Origin: Nonomuraea spiralis
GTDB lineage: Bacteria > Actinomycetota > Actinomycetes > Streptosporangiales > Streptosporangiaceae
Direction: 5' to 3'
DNA length: 64,000 nt
NCBI RefSeq assembly: GCF_014648435.1
Contig: NZ_BMRC01000008.1
Span: 62,001-126,000 of the forward strand
Under the pieces are notes generated by a model. The model was not told the origin of the DNA, did no database searches, and was given only the letters and a program-made list of their open reading frames with translations. Below are positions 16,654 through 25,774 of this stretch, in pieces. Made by a program: the position numbers and the translations under genes. Numbering within the stretch: the first letter of the stretch is position 1; each line of letters opens with the position of its first letter.

Positions 16654-17321
16654 TCGCCCTGGCCGTCTTCCGCCTGGCCGCCTACGTCCGGTCGCACCGC
16701 GTGCACCAGGCGCTCCTGCTCACCCTCGCCATGCTCGCGATCGTGTACGGCAGCCGCGCCCCCAGGGGCACCGAGGCCGCCGTACTGGCCGACGGCGCCG
16801 TACTGATCATCCCCATCCTGGCCTGGGCCACGAGAAGCCTCCTGGACACCGAGCCCGACCAGCAGCGCGAGATGTCGGCGATCACCGTGGGCGGGCGCGG
16901 CAAGGAGGTGGCGGCGGGACTGCTCGCCAGTCTGGCCGCCTGCGGGGTGCTGGCCGCCCTCGGCCTCGGCTGGGCCGTCCTGCTGGGCCTGAGCGAGCGT
17001 CCCGGCGGGGACGTGCTCGGCGCGGCGCTCGTCCTGCACGGCCTGGCCGTGCTCGCCGGGACCGCGCTGGGCGCGCTCACCAGCCGGGCCGTGCTGCGTT
17101 CGCCCGCGGTCTCGATCATGTCGTTGCTGCTCGGTTTCCTGGTGATGTTGTTGCTCAGCGCGTCGCCGGCGTACTGGCTGACGGTGCCGGTGATCGTCTG
17201 GATGCGCGCGGCCACCGCCGGCGACCTGCTCGACCAGCTTCCCCAGCTGACCGCGATCTCCCTGGCCTGGTGCCTGGCGGGACTCGCCCTGTATGCCTGG
17301 CGCCGCCGTAAGGTAGGTTAG
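16650..17321 (+). CDS. ABC transporter membrane protein (partner of preceding ATPase)
   Basis: A 223-residue integral membrane protein with about six hydrophobic segments (for example residues 18-35, 44-60, 86-106, 114-132, 148-175, 196-215). It has no recognisable catalytic motif. ATG 16650 overlaps the ATPase stop (ATGA), so the two are made together. The pair resembles small ABC-2-like exporters of unknown cargo. Confidence 0.75.
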   Translation: MIALAVFRLAAYVRSHRVHQALLLTLAMLAIVYGSRAPRGTEAAVLADGAVLIIPILAWATRSLLDTEPDQQREMSAITVGGRGKEVAAGLLASLAACGVLAALGLGWAVLLGLSERPGGDVLGAALVLHGLAVLAGTALGALTSRAVLRSPAVSIMSLLLGFLVMLLLSASPAYWLTVPVIVWMRAATAGDLLDQLPQLTAISLAWCLAGLALYAWRRRKVG

Positions 17322-17352
17322 TAAGCACTCACCCACCCCTAAGGAGGCAACG

Positions 17353-18060
17353 GTGAAGGTGATCTGCCTGGGCGACAGCATCACTCGCGGACAGGTGAGC
17401 GTCGACTACGTGGCCATGGTGCGGGACCGGCTGCCCGACGCGACCGTGATCAACGCGGGTGTCAACTACGAGCCGTCGTCCGAGCTGCTCAAACGCCTCG
17501 ACGACGTGGTGGCGCAGGACCCGGACGTGGTCACCGTGCTCATCGGCACCAACGACGCCAACGCCACGCTGAGCAACAAGCGGGCACGCGGCCTGCGCAA
17601 GCGCTGGAAGCTCACGGAGACCCCCACGGCCGCCGCGTACGCCGCCAACCTGACGGCCATCGCCGCCCGCCTGCAGAACGAGACCATGGCCCGCGTCGCG
17701 CTGATGTCCCCGCCGGTCATCGGCGAGGACCTGGACTCGCTTCCGGTGCGCCGCACCCGTGAGTTCGCCGAGATCGTCAGGACGGTCGCCGCCGAGCAGG
17801 GCGTCACGTACCTGCCGCTCAACGAACGTATGACCGCCGACCTGGAGGGCACCTCGCCCGGCACCCACTACCGCCCCGAGGGCAACCAGGCACAGACCGC
17901 CGCGATCCAGCACTTCCTGCTCGGCCGCAGCCTGGACGCCATCTCCCACGGCCGCGGCCTGCGGCTCACCACCGACACCGTGCACCTGAACAGCCGGGGC
18001 GCCGCCATGATCGCCGACCTGGTCCAGAGCTTCGCCGCCCGCTCGACGGCGACGGCGTAG
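17353..18060 (+). CDS. SGNH/GDSL-family hydrolase
   Basis: A 235-residue esterase or lipase-like protein. Block I is 'CLGDSITRG' (nucleophile S9), block III 'IGTNDAN' and block V 'DTVHLN', which supplies the Asp-His of the triad. No signal peptide is evident, so it is probably intracellular. GTG 17353 has a strong AAGGAGG (17341-17347) upstream. The natural substrate is unknown; the family covers acyl, acetyl-sugar and phospholipid esterases. Confidence 0.88.
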   Translation: MKVICLGDSITRGQVSVDYVAMVRDRLPDATVINAGVNYEPSSELLKRLDDVVAQDPDVVTVLIGTNDANATLSNKRARGLRKRWKLTETPTAAAYAANLTAIAARLQNETMARVALMSPPVIGEDLDSLPVRRTREFAEIVRTVAAEQGVTYLPLNERMTADLEGTSPGTHYRPEGNQAQTAAIQHFLLGRSLDAISHGRGLRLTTDTVHLNSRGAAMIADLVQSFAARSTATA

Positions 18061-18072
18061 AAGGCGGGACAG

Positions 18073-18092
18073 GGGCGGTCAGATCACCGCCC
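18073..18092. terminator. Probable bidirectional terminator hairpin
   Basis: GGGCGGT (18073-18079) pairs with ACCGCCC (18086-18092) across a 6-nt loop, between the convergent SGNH hydrolase and rlmN genes. There is no T-tract, as is common in high-GC actinobacteria. Confidence 0.5.
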
Positions 18093-18103
18093 GGACCGGG
18101 AGG

Positions 18104-19204
18104 CTACTCTGCCGCGGCGAGCTGGCCGCAGGCGCCGTCGATCTCGCGGCCCCGCGTGTCGCGCACGGTCACCGGCACCCCGTGGAACTCCAGCCGGCGC
18201 ACGAACGCCCGCTCGTCCTCCGGCCGGGAGGCCGTCCACTTCGAGCCCGGCGTGGGGTTGAGCGGGATCAGGTTGACGTGCACGAGCTTGTTCCTGACCA
18301 GCTTGCCGAGCAGGTCGGCCCGCCACTCCTGGTCGTTGATGTCCTTGATCAGGGCGTACTCGATGGAGATGCGGCGCTTGGTCCTCGCCGCGTACGACCA
18401 GGCCGCGTCGAGGACCTCGGCCACCTTCCAGCGCGTGTTGATCGGCACGAGCGTGTCACGCAGCTCGTCGTCGGGAGCGTGCAGGGACAGCGCGAGCGTG
18501 ACCGGCAGGCCCTCGTCGGCGAGCTTGCCGATGGCGGGCACCAGCCCGACGGTCGAGACCGTGACGCCGCGCGCGGAGATGCCGAGGCCGTGCGGCGCGG
18601 GCTCCACGATGCGGCGCACGGCGCCGATCACCTGCTTGTAGTTGGCCAGCGGCTCGCCCATGCCCATGAAGACGATGTTGCTCACCCGGCCCGGCCCGCC
18701 CGGCACCTCGCCCGCCGCCAGCGCGCGGGCGCCGGAGACCACCTGCTCGACGATCTCGGCGGTGGACATGTTACGGGTCAGGCCCGCCTGGCCGGTGGCG
18801 CAGAACGGGCAGTTCATGCCACACCCGGCCTGCGAGGACACGCACATCGTGACCCGGTCGGGGTAGCGCATGAGCACCGACTCGACCAGCGCGCCGTCGA
18901 ACAGCCGCCACAGGGTCTTGCGGGTCGTGCCGCCGTCGGTGGTCAGCTCCTTGACCGGCGTGAGCAGCGTGGGCAGCAGCGCCGACAACTTCTCGCGGGC
19001 CGCGGCCGGCAGGTCGGTCATCGCGCCGACGTCGGCGGTGTGGCGCTCGAAGTAGTGGCGCGAGAGCTGGTCGGCGCGGAACGCCTTCTCCCCCAGCTCG
19101 GTGACCGCGGCCCGGCGGTCGGCCATCGACAGGTCCGCCAGATGCCGCGCGGGCTTGGCCCGCCGCGGCGCGACGAAGGTGAGCTGGCCTGGCTGCTGGG
19201 ACAC
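18104..19204 (-). CDS. rlmN: 23S rRNA (adenine(2503)-C(2))-methyltransferase
   Basis: A radical-SAM enzyme that methylates A2503 of 23S rRNA (and A37 of some tRNAs). The iron-sulfur cluster motif is 'CGMNCPFC' (C128, C132, C135 from the chosen start); 'VFMGMGEP' and the C-terminal 'GACGQL' cysteine used in the mechanism are also present. GTG 19204 gives 366 residues, the usual length. ATG 19297 would add a Lys/Ser-rich 31-residue extension that I regard as unlikely. It is divergent from the SUFU-domain gene. Confidence 0.95.
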   Translation of the reverse strand: MSQQPGQLTFVAPRRAKPARHLADLSMADRRAAVTELGEKAFRADQLSRHYFERHTADVGAMTDLPAAAREKLSALLPTLLTPVKELTTDGGTTRKTLWRLFDGALVESVLMRYPDRVTMCVSSQAGCGMNCPFCATGQAGLTRNMSTAEIVEQVVSGARALAAGEVPGGPGRVSNIVFMGMGEPLANYKQVIGAVRRIVEPAPHGLGISARGVTVSTVGLVPAIGKLADEGLPVTLALSLHAPDDELRDTLVPINTRWKVAEVLDAAWSYAARTKRRISIEYALIKDINDQEWRADLLGKLVRNKLVHVNLIPLNPTPGSKWTASRPEDERAFVRRLEFHGVPVTVRDTRGREIDGACGQLAAAE

Positions 19205-19353
19205 GTTCCTGCCTTTGCTTGGGGAGTTGCTCGGCTTGGGGGACTTACGGGATTTCTCCTCGGCCAGGTTAGTGAACGCCTGCGGCCGAGGTGGCATTCC
19301 TGGTCACGGTACGGCTCGCGTCAGGGTCACCACCCGATCTACAGTCATCTCGT

Positions 19354-20376
19354 ATGGCGATTTTCCGGTCGGCATCTGGCGAGGGTGGGGCCGAGGTCGT
19401 CCTCGCCGCCGGTAACCCCTACGGCAGCCGCACGCTCGTGGTCGAGCGGGACGAGGACTCCTCGGTAGCTTACCTGTGCTCGCCCGACGGCGCCGTCCAC
19501 GGTGCCGTATGGCTGGCCAATCACCGGCCGGCCCCGGCCGTGCTCGACCTGGCCAGGATCAACTCCGGCCTGCCCCCGCTGATGCCCAGGGGCAACACGC
19601 TGCACCCCGAGGGCCGCAGGCCGCTCGGCCAGCTGTCCGCCCTGTGGTTCGAGGAGGGCGACGGCGTCGCCCTCTACGAGGACGACGACCTGCTCGCGGT
19701 CATCCCCGGCTGGGCCGACATGAGCAGGGGCATGCCCGGGTACGCGCGCGACGCCGTGGGCGAGTCGCCGTTCGCGTGGGCGTTGTCGGAGGCGCTGGAG
19801 GGGCTGCGGCCGCGCATCTCCAACGCCAGGTCCTACTGGCGCTGGCGGCACGGCGAGGGGTCGTGGCCGTCGTTCCAGCAGTTCGTCATGGGCCATCTCG
19901 ACGGAGTGCTGGGCCCGGCGGGCCGCTACTGGGACGCCAGCGGCGAGCGCCTGCCGACCGTCGGCATCACCGAACGGCCCCCGTACGAGGGGCGCGAGCT
20001 GACCGTGTTGTCCACGGTGGGGATGAGCTGCCAGCGTATGCCGACGGTCGAGCAGTGGATCGACCGCCCCGACGCGTACGCCAGGATCGAGCTGGCCGTG
20101 GCCACCCGCGACGACCCCAGGGACGCGGCGCTGCTGCTGGTGTGGCTGTCGCAGTATCCGTGGCATTCGGTCACCTGGCTCGGCCACGGGCACACGGCCA
20201 AGTGGTACCACGAGCCTTCGACGTTCCCGTTGGGGCCGCAGTACTCGGGGGTCCTCATGCGGGCCGACGCTCCGGATATGCCAGACATGTCGGGGTTCGC
20301 GTTCGGCGGGGAGGCCGTACGGTGGTTGTGGCTCACCCCCGTGACCACGGAGGCGCTAGAGGAACAACGTCAGTAG
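19354..20376 (+). CDS. Suppressor-of-fused (SUFU) domain protein
   Basis: A 340-residue soluble protein whose C-terminal half resembles bacterial SUFU domains ('ELTVLSTVGMSCQRMP' and 'LAVATRD', then 'LVWLSQYPWHSVTWLGHGHT'). Function in bacteria is unknown, though SUFU domains are common in contact-dependent toxin immunity and in actinobacteria. The start ATG 19354 is chosen over 19291 because the extra 21 residues lie in the promoter region of the divergent rlmN. Its 3' end overlaps cdsA by 21 nt in antisense. Confidence 0.75.
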   Translation: MAIFRSASGEGGAEVVLAAGNPYGSRTLVVERDEDSSVAYLCSPDGAVHGAVWLANHRPAPAVLDLARINSGLPPLMPRGNTLHPEGRRPLGQLSALWFEEGDGVALYEDDDLLAVIPGWADMSRGMPGYARDAVGESPFAWALSEALEGLRPRISNARSYWRWRHGEGSWPSFQQFVMGHLDGVLGPAGRYWDASGERLPTVGITERPPYEGRELTVLSTVGMSCQRMPTVEQWIDRPDAYARIELAVATRDDPRDAALLLVWLSQYPWHSVTWLGHGHTAKWYHEPSTFPLGPQYSGVLMRADAPDMPDMSGFAFGGEAVRWLWLTPVTTEALEEQRQ

Positions 20377-21201
20377 CAGCCAGACCGGCACCAGCGTGGT
20401 GACCAGCGAGTCGAGGCGGTCCATCAGGCCGCCGTGGCCCGGCAGGATCGTGCCGAGGTCCTTGATGCCGAGGTCCCGCTTGATCATCGACTCGATGAGG
20501 TCGCCCACGGTCGCCAGCAGCGCCGCCAGCGCCCCGATCAGCGCGCCCAGCCAGAGCGGGCCGTCCAGCAGCCACGTCACCAGCCAGCCGCCGACCAGCG
20601 TGCAGGCGATCACCGACCCGGCGAACCCCTCCCAGGTCTTCTTCGGGCTGATGACCGTCATCTTGTGCCTGCCGAACAGCACACCGGCGACGTAACCGCC
20701 GATGTCGCTGGCCACGGTCACCGCGATGAAGATCAGTACCCGGTCGCGGCCGTCGGGCGGCGCGAGCAGCAATGCCGCGAACGCCGCCAGCATCGCCGGG
20801 TAGAACAGCGTGAACACCGAGGCCGTGCCGTCGCGCACGTAACCGTCCGTGCCGTCGCTGAACATCCGCCAGACGAGCAACACGAACGCGAACACCGCGA
20901 AGGCCGCCAGCAACCAGAAGGCCCCGCCCCAGTACGCCCCCGCCTGCATGGCCACCAGGCCGGCGAGCACGGGCACGGCCGGGACCTTGATCCCGCGGGT
21001 GGCGAACGCCTTGGTCAGCTCCAGCACGCCGACGCCCACGCAGGCCACCATCACCAGAAGGAAGAGCTCCTTGACCGTGTAGAGGGTGCCGAGGACCAGC
21101 GCCCCCAGCCCCACACCCACCGCGATCGCGGCCGGCAGGTTCCTTCCGGTACGGCTGCCGCCGTTCGGGCCGGTGCCGGCCGTACGTTCTTCCACAGACA
21201 C
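20356..21201 (-). CDS. cdsA: Phosphatidate cytidylyltransferase
   Basis: A 281-residue membrane enzyme making CDP-diacylglycerol from phosphatidate and CTP. About seven to eight membrane segments follow a polar N-terminus. The C-terminal family signature is intact: 'SMIKRDLGIKDLG' then 'LPGHGGLMDRLDS' (around residues 240-266). The annotated start is GTG 21201; GTG 21195 has GGAGA at better spacing and is an alternative. It follows frr, an order common in bacteria (pyrH-frr-cdsA). Confidence 0.95.
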   Translation of the reverse strand: MSVEERTAGTGPNGGSRTGRNLPAAIAVGVGLGALVLGTLYTVKELFLLVMVACVGVGVLELTKAFATRGIKVPAVPVLAGLVAMQAGAYWGGAFWLLAAFAVFAFVLLVWRMFSDGTDGYVRDGTASVFTLFYPAMLAAFAALLLAPPDGRDRVLIFIAVTVASDIGGYVAGVLFGRHKMTVISPKKTWEGFAGSVIACTLVGGWLVTWLLDGPLWLGALIGALAALLATVGDLIESMIKRDLGIKDLGTILPGHGGLMDRLDSLVTTLVPVWLLLTLFL

Positions 21202-21254
21202 TCTCCATGTGCCACGGCCCCCGCCTTCCGGCGAGGGCCGCGAGGGCGTGCCGC

Positions 21255-21812
21255 TCAGACCTCGAGCAGCTCGGCTTCCTTGTGCTTGAGCAGCTCGTCG
21301 ATCTTGGCGACGTGCTTCTGGGTGAGGTCGTCGAGTTCCTTCTCCGCGCGACGGACCTCGTCCTCGCCCGCCTCGCCGTCCTTGATCATCTTGTCGAGGG
21401 CCTCCTTGGCCGTACGACGGATGTTCCGGATCGACACCTTGGCGTGCTCGCCCTTGTTCTTGGCGACCTTGATGTACTCCTTGCGGCGCTCCTCGGAAAG
21501 CTCCGGGAACGACACGCGGATCACGTCGCCGTTGTCGGTCGGGTTGACGCCGAGGTCGGAGTCGCGAATGGCCTTCTCGATCGCGCCCATCGCACTCTTG
21601 TCGTAGGGCTGGATGATGACCATACGCGCCTCGGGCACGTGGAACGAGGCCAACTGCTGGATCGGTGTCGGAGTGCCGTAGTACTCCGCACTGATCTTGT
21701 TGAACATCGCGGGGGTGACCCGGCCGGTCCGGATGGTGGCGAAGTCTTCCTTCGCCACCGAAACGGCCTTGTCCATCTTTTCCTCGGCTTCGAGGAGGGT
21801 TTCGTCGATCAC
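21255..21812 (-). CDS. frr: Ribosome recycling factor
   Basis: A 185-residue protein of standard length. The family hallmarks 'DFATIRTGRVTPAMFNKI' and 'YYGTPTPIQQLAS' appear near the N-terminus, and the long helical domain 'SIRNIRRTAKEALDKMIKDG' near the C-terminus. It splits post-termination ribosomes together with EF-G. The start is GTG 21812, between pyrH upstream and cdsA downstream. Confidence 0.97.
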   Translation of the reverse strand: MIDETLLEAEEKMDKAVSVAKEDFATIRTGRVTPAMFNKISAEYYGTPTPIQQLASFHVPEARMVIIQPYDKSAMGAIEKAIRDSDLGVNPTDNGDVIRVSFPELSEERRKEYIKVAKNKGEHAKVSIRNIRRTAKEALDKMIKDGEAGEDEVRRAEKELDDLTQKHVAKIDELLKHKEAELLEV

Positions 21813-21855
21813 AGCGGCTCCCTGTCTACTAGCTGGCGGTGTCGGGCTAGCTCCC

Positions 21856-22665
21856 TCATTTGCCTGCGGGACTCACCAGCGTGCCGATTTTCTCACCGCG
21901 TACCGCTCGCAGGATGTTGCCCTCGCCCATCAGGTCGAAGACCACGATCGGCAGATCGTTGTCCTTGCACAGGCTGATCGCGGTCGCGTCCATGACCGCG
22001 AGGTCGCGGAGCAGCACCTCGCCGTAGTCAAGATGGTCGAACCGGACCGCGTCGGGGTTCTTGCGCGGGTCGGAATCGTAGATCCCGTCGACCTGCGTGC
22101 CCTTGAGCAGCGCCTCGGCGCCGATCTCCAGGGCCCGCTGCGACGCCGCGGTGTCGGTGGAGAAGTACGGCGACCCGAGCCCCGCGCCGAAGATGACCAC
22201 GCGCCCCTTCTCAAGGTGCCTGATCGCGCGTCGCGGCAGGAACGGCTCGGCGACCTGCTGCATGGTGATGGCGGTCTGGACGCGGGTCTCGACACCCCGC
22301 CTCTCCAGGAAGTCCTGCAACGCCAGGCAGTTGATCACCGTGCCGAGCATGCCCATGTAGTCGGCCCTGGCCCGGTCGATGCCGCCCTGGGACAGGGTGG
22401 CGCCGCGGAACATGTTCCCCCCGCCGACCACGACCGCGACCTGCACGCCCTCGCGCACGGCCTCGGTGATCGAGTCGGCCAGGTGGTCGACGACTCCCGG
22501 GTCGATGCCCAGCGGGTCGTCTCCGGCGAACGCCTCGCCTGACAGCTTCAACATCACCCGCTTCCACCTCAGTGGACTCTGCGGGCTGGGTGATGAGGAA
22601 GCCGCCGTCCGTGTGGATTCGTGGGCTGACTCCCGGTGGTCCTGCACGGCGGCGGCCTCCTTCAT
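21856..22665 (-). CDS. pyrH: UMP kinase
   Basis: A 269-residue bacterial UMP kinase of the amino-acid kinase fold. 'VMLKLSGEAFAG', 'VVVGGGNMFRG', 'DYMGMLGTVIN' and 'GTQVDGIYDSDPRKNP' are the conserved nucleotide and UMP-binding segments. A 30-residue polar N-terminal extension rich in Ser/Pro precedes the fold, as in many actinobacteria. ATG 22665 is used. Downstream frr and upstream tsf complete the usual rpsB-tsf-pyrH-frr cluster. Confidence 0.97.
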   Translation of the reverse strand: MKEAAAVQDHRESAHESTRTAASSSPSPQSPLRWKRVMLKLSGEAFAGDDPLGIDPGVVDHLADSITEAVREGVQVAVVVGGGNMFRGATLSQGGIDRARADYMGMLGTVINCLALQDFLERRGVETRVQTAITMQQVAEPFLPRRAIRHLEKGRVVIFGAGLGSPYFSTDTAASQRALEIGAEALLKGTQVDGIYDSDPRKNPDAVRFDHLDYGEVLLRDLAVMDATAISLCKDNDLPIVVFDLMGEGNILRAVRGEKIGTLVSPAGK

Positions 22666-22699
22666 AGGGTGGAACTCTGGGCAGGCAGTTTGCTCAAGC

Positions 22700-23533
22700 C
22701 TAAGCCTGGCCGACCTTGAAACGGACGAACGCGAGAACCTCGACGCCGTTCTCGTCGGCGTACTTGCCCACGCTCTTCTTGTTGTCCTTCACGAACGCCT
22801 GCTGCAGCAGGGTGAAGTCCTTGTACCAGCCGTTGACGCGACCCTCGACGATCTTGCCGATGGCGGCCTCGGGCTTGCCCTCCTCGCGGGTCATCTCCTC
22901 GAAGAGCTTGCGCTCCTTCTCGACGACCTCGGCGGGGACGGAGTCGGCCTTGAGGTACTGCGGGGCCATCGCCGCGGCGTGCTGGGCGATGTCCTTGGCG
23001 ACCTCGGCGTTCGGCTTGTCGAGCTGCACCAGCACACCGACCGCCGGCGGCAGCGCCGGGTCGGTCTTGTGCATGTACGCACCGATGTAGCCGCCCTCGA
23101 GCACGGCGAAGCGGCGGATCTCGATCTTCTCACCGAGCGCGGCGTTGGCCACGTCCAGGTGCTCCCTGACGGTCTTGCCGTCGAAGGAGGACTCCAGCAG
23201 CGTCGCCACGTCGCCGGGCTTGCTGTCCAGGATGTGCGCGACCACACCGGCGGCCAGCTCCTGGAAGCGCTCGCCCTTGGCCACGAAGTCGGTCTCGCAG
23301 TTGAGCTCGAGCAGGGCGGCGGAGGAGTCGCTGTCCTGCTTGAGCGCGACGAGGCCGTTGGAGGCCGTACGGGCCTCACGCTTGCCCACGTCCTTGGCGC
23401 CCTTGAGACGCAGGAGCTCGATGGCGCGGTCGAAGTCGCCGTCGGACTCCTCAAGCGCCTTCTTGCAGTCCATCATGCCGGCAGCGGTGATCTCGCGAAG
23501 CCGCTTGACGTCGGCCATGTTCACGGAAGCCAT
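22700..23533 (-). CDS. tsf: Translation elongation factor Ts
   Basis: A 277-residue nucleotide-exchange factor for EF-Tu. 'LREITAAGMMDCKKAL' (signature 1) and 'ELNCETDFVA' (signature 2) are intact. ATG 23533 is preceded by AAGGA. The frame stays open for another 280 codons upstream, but that part is low-complexity repeat sequence and not part of the protein. Unusually, rpsB lies more than 1 kb upstream, beyond the repeats. Confidence 0.97.
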   Translation of the reverse strand: MASVNMADVKRLREITAAGMMDCKKALEESDGDFDRAIELLRLKGAKDVGKREARTASNGLVALKQDSDSSAALLELNCETDFVAKGERFQELAAGVVAHILDSKPGDVATLLESSFDGKTVREHLDVANAALGEKIEIRRFAVLEGGYIGAYMHKTDPALPPAVGVLVQLDKPNAEVAKDIAQHAAAMAPQYLKADSVPAEVVEKERKLFEEMTREEGKPEAAIGKIVEGRVNGWYKDFTLLQQAFVKDNKKSVGKYADENGVEVLAFVRFKVGQA

Positions 23534-24587
23534 TGCTCTTTTTCCTTGTGGGATTTCGTCGTCGTCGTGGATCGGGGTGGACGCCCGGGGCGCCCTCCCC
23601 TGGTCGGTACGGCAGGCGTGTGCCGTACCGGGAAGCAGGGCCTTGTCGTGCGCGGGTCGTACGGTCCGGCTCTGCTCGGTCAGACTCGGTCTCGCTGGGT
23701 CTCGCTGGGTCTCGCTGGGTCTTGCACGGTCAGGCATGGTCTGGATCGGTCTTGCGTCCGGATCGGTCTTGCGTGGTCCGGCTCTGCTCGGTCTCAGGCG
23801 GCGGTGCTCGGATCGTGCTCTCGTACCGCCCCCACCCCAGCCTAGGCCCGGGCCTGCGCCTTCACCTGAGCCAGAGCCCCGGCTCGGGCCTTTGAGCGAT
23901 CCCGCACCGTCGCCTCCGGCCTGAGCCAAACCTCGGACCGTCGCTCCGGCCTGAGCCAGACCTCGGACCGTCGCTCCGGCCTGAGCCAGACCTTGGACCG
24001 TCGCCTCCGGCCTGGACCTCGGCTCGTGCCTAGGTCGGCCCCGGGGCCTTGATCCTGGCCTGAGTCTGGGCTCGGGCCGGGTCGGTCCTGGGGTCTTGCC
24101 CGGGTTTGCGCCTGTCCTGGGCTGATGTCCGCCGGTGGAGCTCCGCTCCGCCTCGCCCGGCATACTGCCCAGCGTGGCTCGGCTTATCGCTCCGGGCCGA
24201 TGGTCATCCTGCCTTGGCCTACCGCCTCGGCGAGGGTGCTGTCCTGCCCGGCTCGCCGTCCTGACCGGGGCGTTTGCCCGGCCGAGACGCGCACCTTGCC
24301 CTTCGAACCCCTTAGCCCCGACGGGACTTCGGCCCGGCAAACCTTCGCTCAGCCCCCACGGGACCTCAGCCCGGCGAACCATCGCTCAGCCCCTACTGGA
24401 CCGCGGCCCGGCGGAACGTCGGCCCGCTGGACCTCTCGGCCCTTACGGGACCGCGGCCCGCTGGACCCTCGCTCAGCCCGGCGCCCGCTCCGCGCCGCGG
24501 TCGATGCCGACCGGTGGCGCGGAGCCAGCGCCTGAACCATGTCACTCAACCGTGCCCGGCCTCACGACCGAACCCGGCGACCGGGTC
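23534..24587. other. 1.05 kb repeat-rich spacer between rpsB and tsf
   Basis: No gene is supported here. The spacer is made of short imperfect repeats: CTCGCTGGGT three times (23691-23720); two copies of a GGTCCGGCTCTGCTCGGT-like segment (about 23663-23680 and 23775-23792); a 30-31-bp unit three times (23910-24000); and a looser array of about 35 bp built on 'CGGGACC...GCCCGGCGAACC...CGCTCAGCCC' (about 24310-24485). Frames through it are open only because of composition. Confidence 0.75.
23910..24000. repeat. Tandem repeat, about 30 bp x 3
   Basis: Units at 23910-23940, 23941-23970 and 23971-24000 read TCGCTCCGGCCTGAGCCAGA followed by CCTCGGACCG. The first has one inserted base and one change; the third has a single C-to-T change. 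The array lies in the rpsB-tsf spacer. Confidence 0.9.
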
Positions 24588-25532
24588 TCAGGCCTGCGGC
24601 TCGGACTCGGCGGCCTCAGCGGCCTCCGGAGCCTCAGCGGCCGGAGCAGCCTCGGCCGGAGCCTCAGCCACCGGAGCCTCGTCGGCAGGGGCCTCAGCGG
24701 CGGGAGCCTCCTCGGCGGCGGCCTCAGGAGCGGCCTCCTCCGCGGCGGCGGCCTGACCCTGGCCCTGCTCGATGAGCTCGCGCTCCCACTCGGCCAGCGG
24801 CTCGGCGGCGGCCGGCTTCTCGTCGCCGCGGGCGGCGCCGGAGCGAGCCATCAGACCGGCGGCGACACCGTCGGCGACGACCCGGGTCAGCAGGCCGACG
24901 GCGCGGATGGCGTCGTCGTTGCCCGGGATCGGGTAGTCGACCTCGTCGGGGTCGCAGTTGGTGTCGAGGATCGCGACGACCGGGATGCCAAGCTTCTTGG
25001 CCTCGCTGATCGCGATGTGCTCCTTCTTCGTGTCCACGACCCACACCGCGCTGGGCACGCGGCCCATGTCGCGGATGCCGCCGAGCGTGCGCTCAAGCTT
25101 GTCCTTCTCGCGACGGCGCATGAGGAGCTCCTTCTTGGTGAGCCCCGAGCCGGCGACGTTGTCGAAGTCGAGCTCCTCGAGCTCCTTCAGACGCTGAAGC
25201 CTCTTGTGCACGGTGGAGAAGTTGGTGAGCATGCCGCCCAGCCAGCGCTGGTTCACGTACGGCATCCCGACCCGCGCGGCCTGCTCGGAGATGGCCTCCT
25301 GAGCCTGCTTCTTGGTGCCGATGAACAGGATCGTGCCGCCGTGGGCGACGGTCTCCTTGACGAAGTCGTAGGCACGGTCGATGTACGACAGCGACTTCTG
25401 CAGGTCGATGATGTAGATGCCGTTGCGCTCGGTGAAGATGAAGCGCTTCATCTTCGGGTTCCACCGGCGGGTCTGGTGGCCGAAGTGAACGCCGCTCTCG
25501 AGCAGCTGTCGCATGGTGACGACGGGGGCCAT
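24588..25532 (-). CDS. rpsB: 30S ribosomal protein S2
   Basis: A 314-residue S2 protein. Core segments 'LLESGVHFGHQTRRWNPKM', 'WLGGMLTNFSTV' and 'VVAILDTNCDPDEVDYPIPG' are typical. After about residue 240 a long Ala/Glu/Pro tail (repeats such as AEAPAEAAPAAEAPEAAEAA) extends the protein, a feature seen in actinobacterial S2 proteins. ATG 25532 has GGAGG 8 nt upstream. It would normally be followed closely by tsf, which here lies 1.05 kb downstream. Confidence 0.97.
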   Translation of the reverse strand: MAPVVTMRQLLESGVHFGHQTRRWNPKMKRFIFTERNGIYIIDLQKSLSYIDRAYDFVKETVAHGGTILFIGTKKQAQEAISEQAARVGMPYVNQRWLGGMLTNFSTVHKRLQRLKELEELDFDNVAGSGLTKKELLMRRREKDKLERTLGGIRDMGRVPSAVWVVDTKKEHIAISEAKKLGIPVVAILDTNCDPDEVDYPIPGNDDAIRAVGLLTRVVADGVAAGLMARSGAARGDEKPAAAEPLAEWERELIEQGQGQAAAAEEAAPEAAAEEAPAAEAPADEAPVAEAPAEAAPAAEAPEAAEAAESEPQA

Positions 25533-25774
25533 GTGATGGTCCTCCAGGTCTGGGCGCCCTGCGGATGGGCGCGGTTCTCGGTTGTGCCGCGGCAGCGCGT
25601 TGTCTACCGCCCTGATGCCCCAAAACCGCTCCAGCCGGGCCGGGGCCCGGACCGAGGGTGCGGTCCGCAACGGGGCATGCGAAGTCGGCCTGTTGCCACA
25701 GGCCATCGAAAAGTCTACCTCCCACACCGCCCCAGGCTGACCGTCTGAGGTCAAACCGACATTCCCGGTACGGC

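Noticed and set aside
19204..19297. Longer N-terminus for RlmN starting at ATG 19297
   Set aside because: The extra 31 residues are Lys/Ser-rich with no counterpart in the family, and no good binding site is present.
23910..24000. Possible CRISPR array
   Set aside because: The 30-bp units are directly adjacent with no unique spacers, and no cas genes are present.
23534..24382. 280-codon upstream extension of tsf
   Set aside because: Low-complexity sequence translated from tandem repeats; EF-Ts has a well-placed start at 23533.
24135..25748. 537-codon plus-strand frame opposite rpsB
   Set aside because: Shadow of the ribosomal protein gene, without recognisable motifs.
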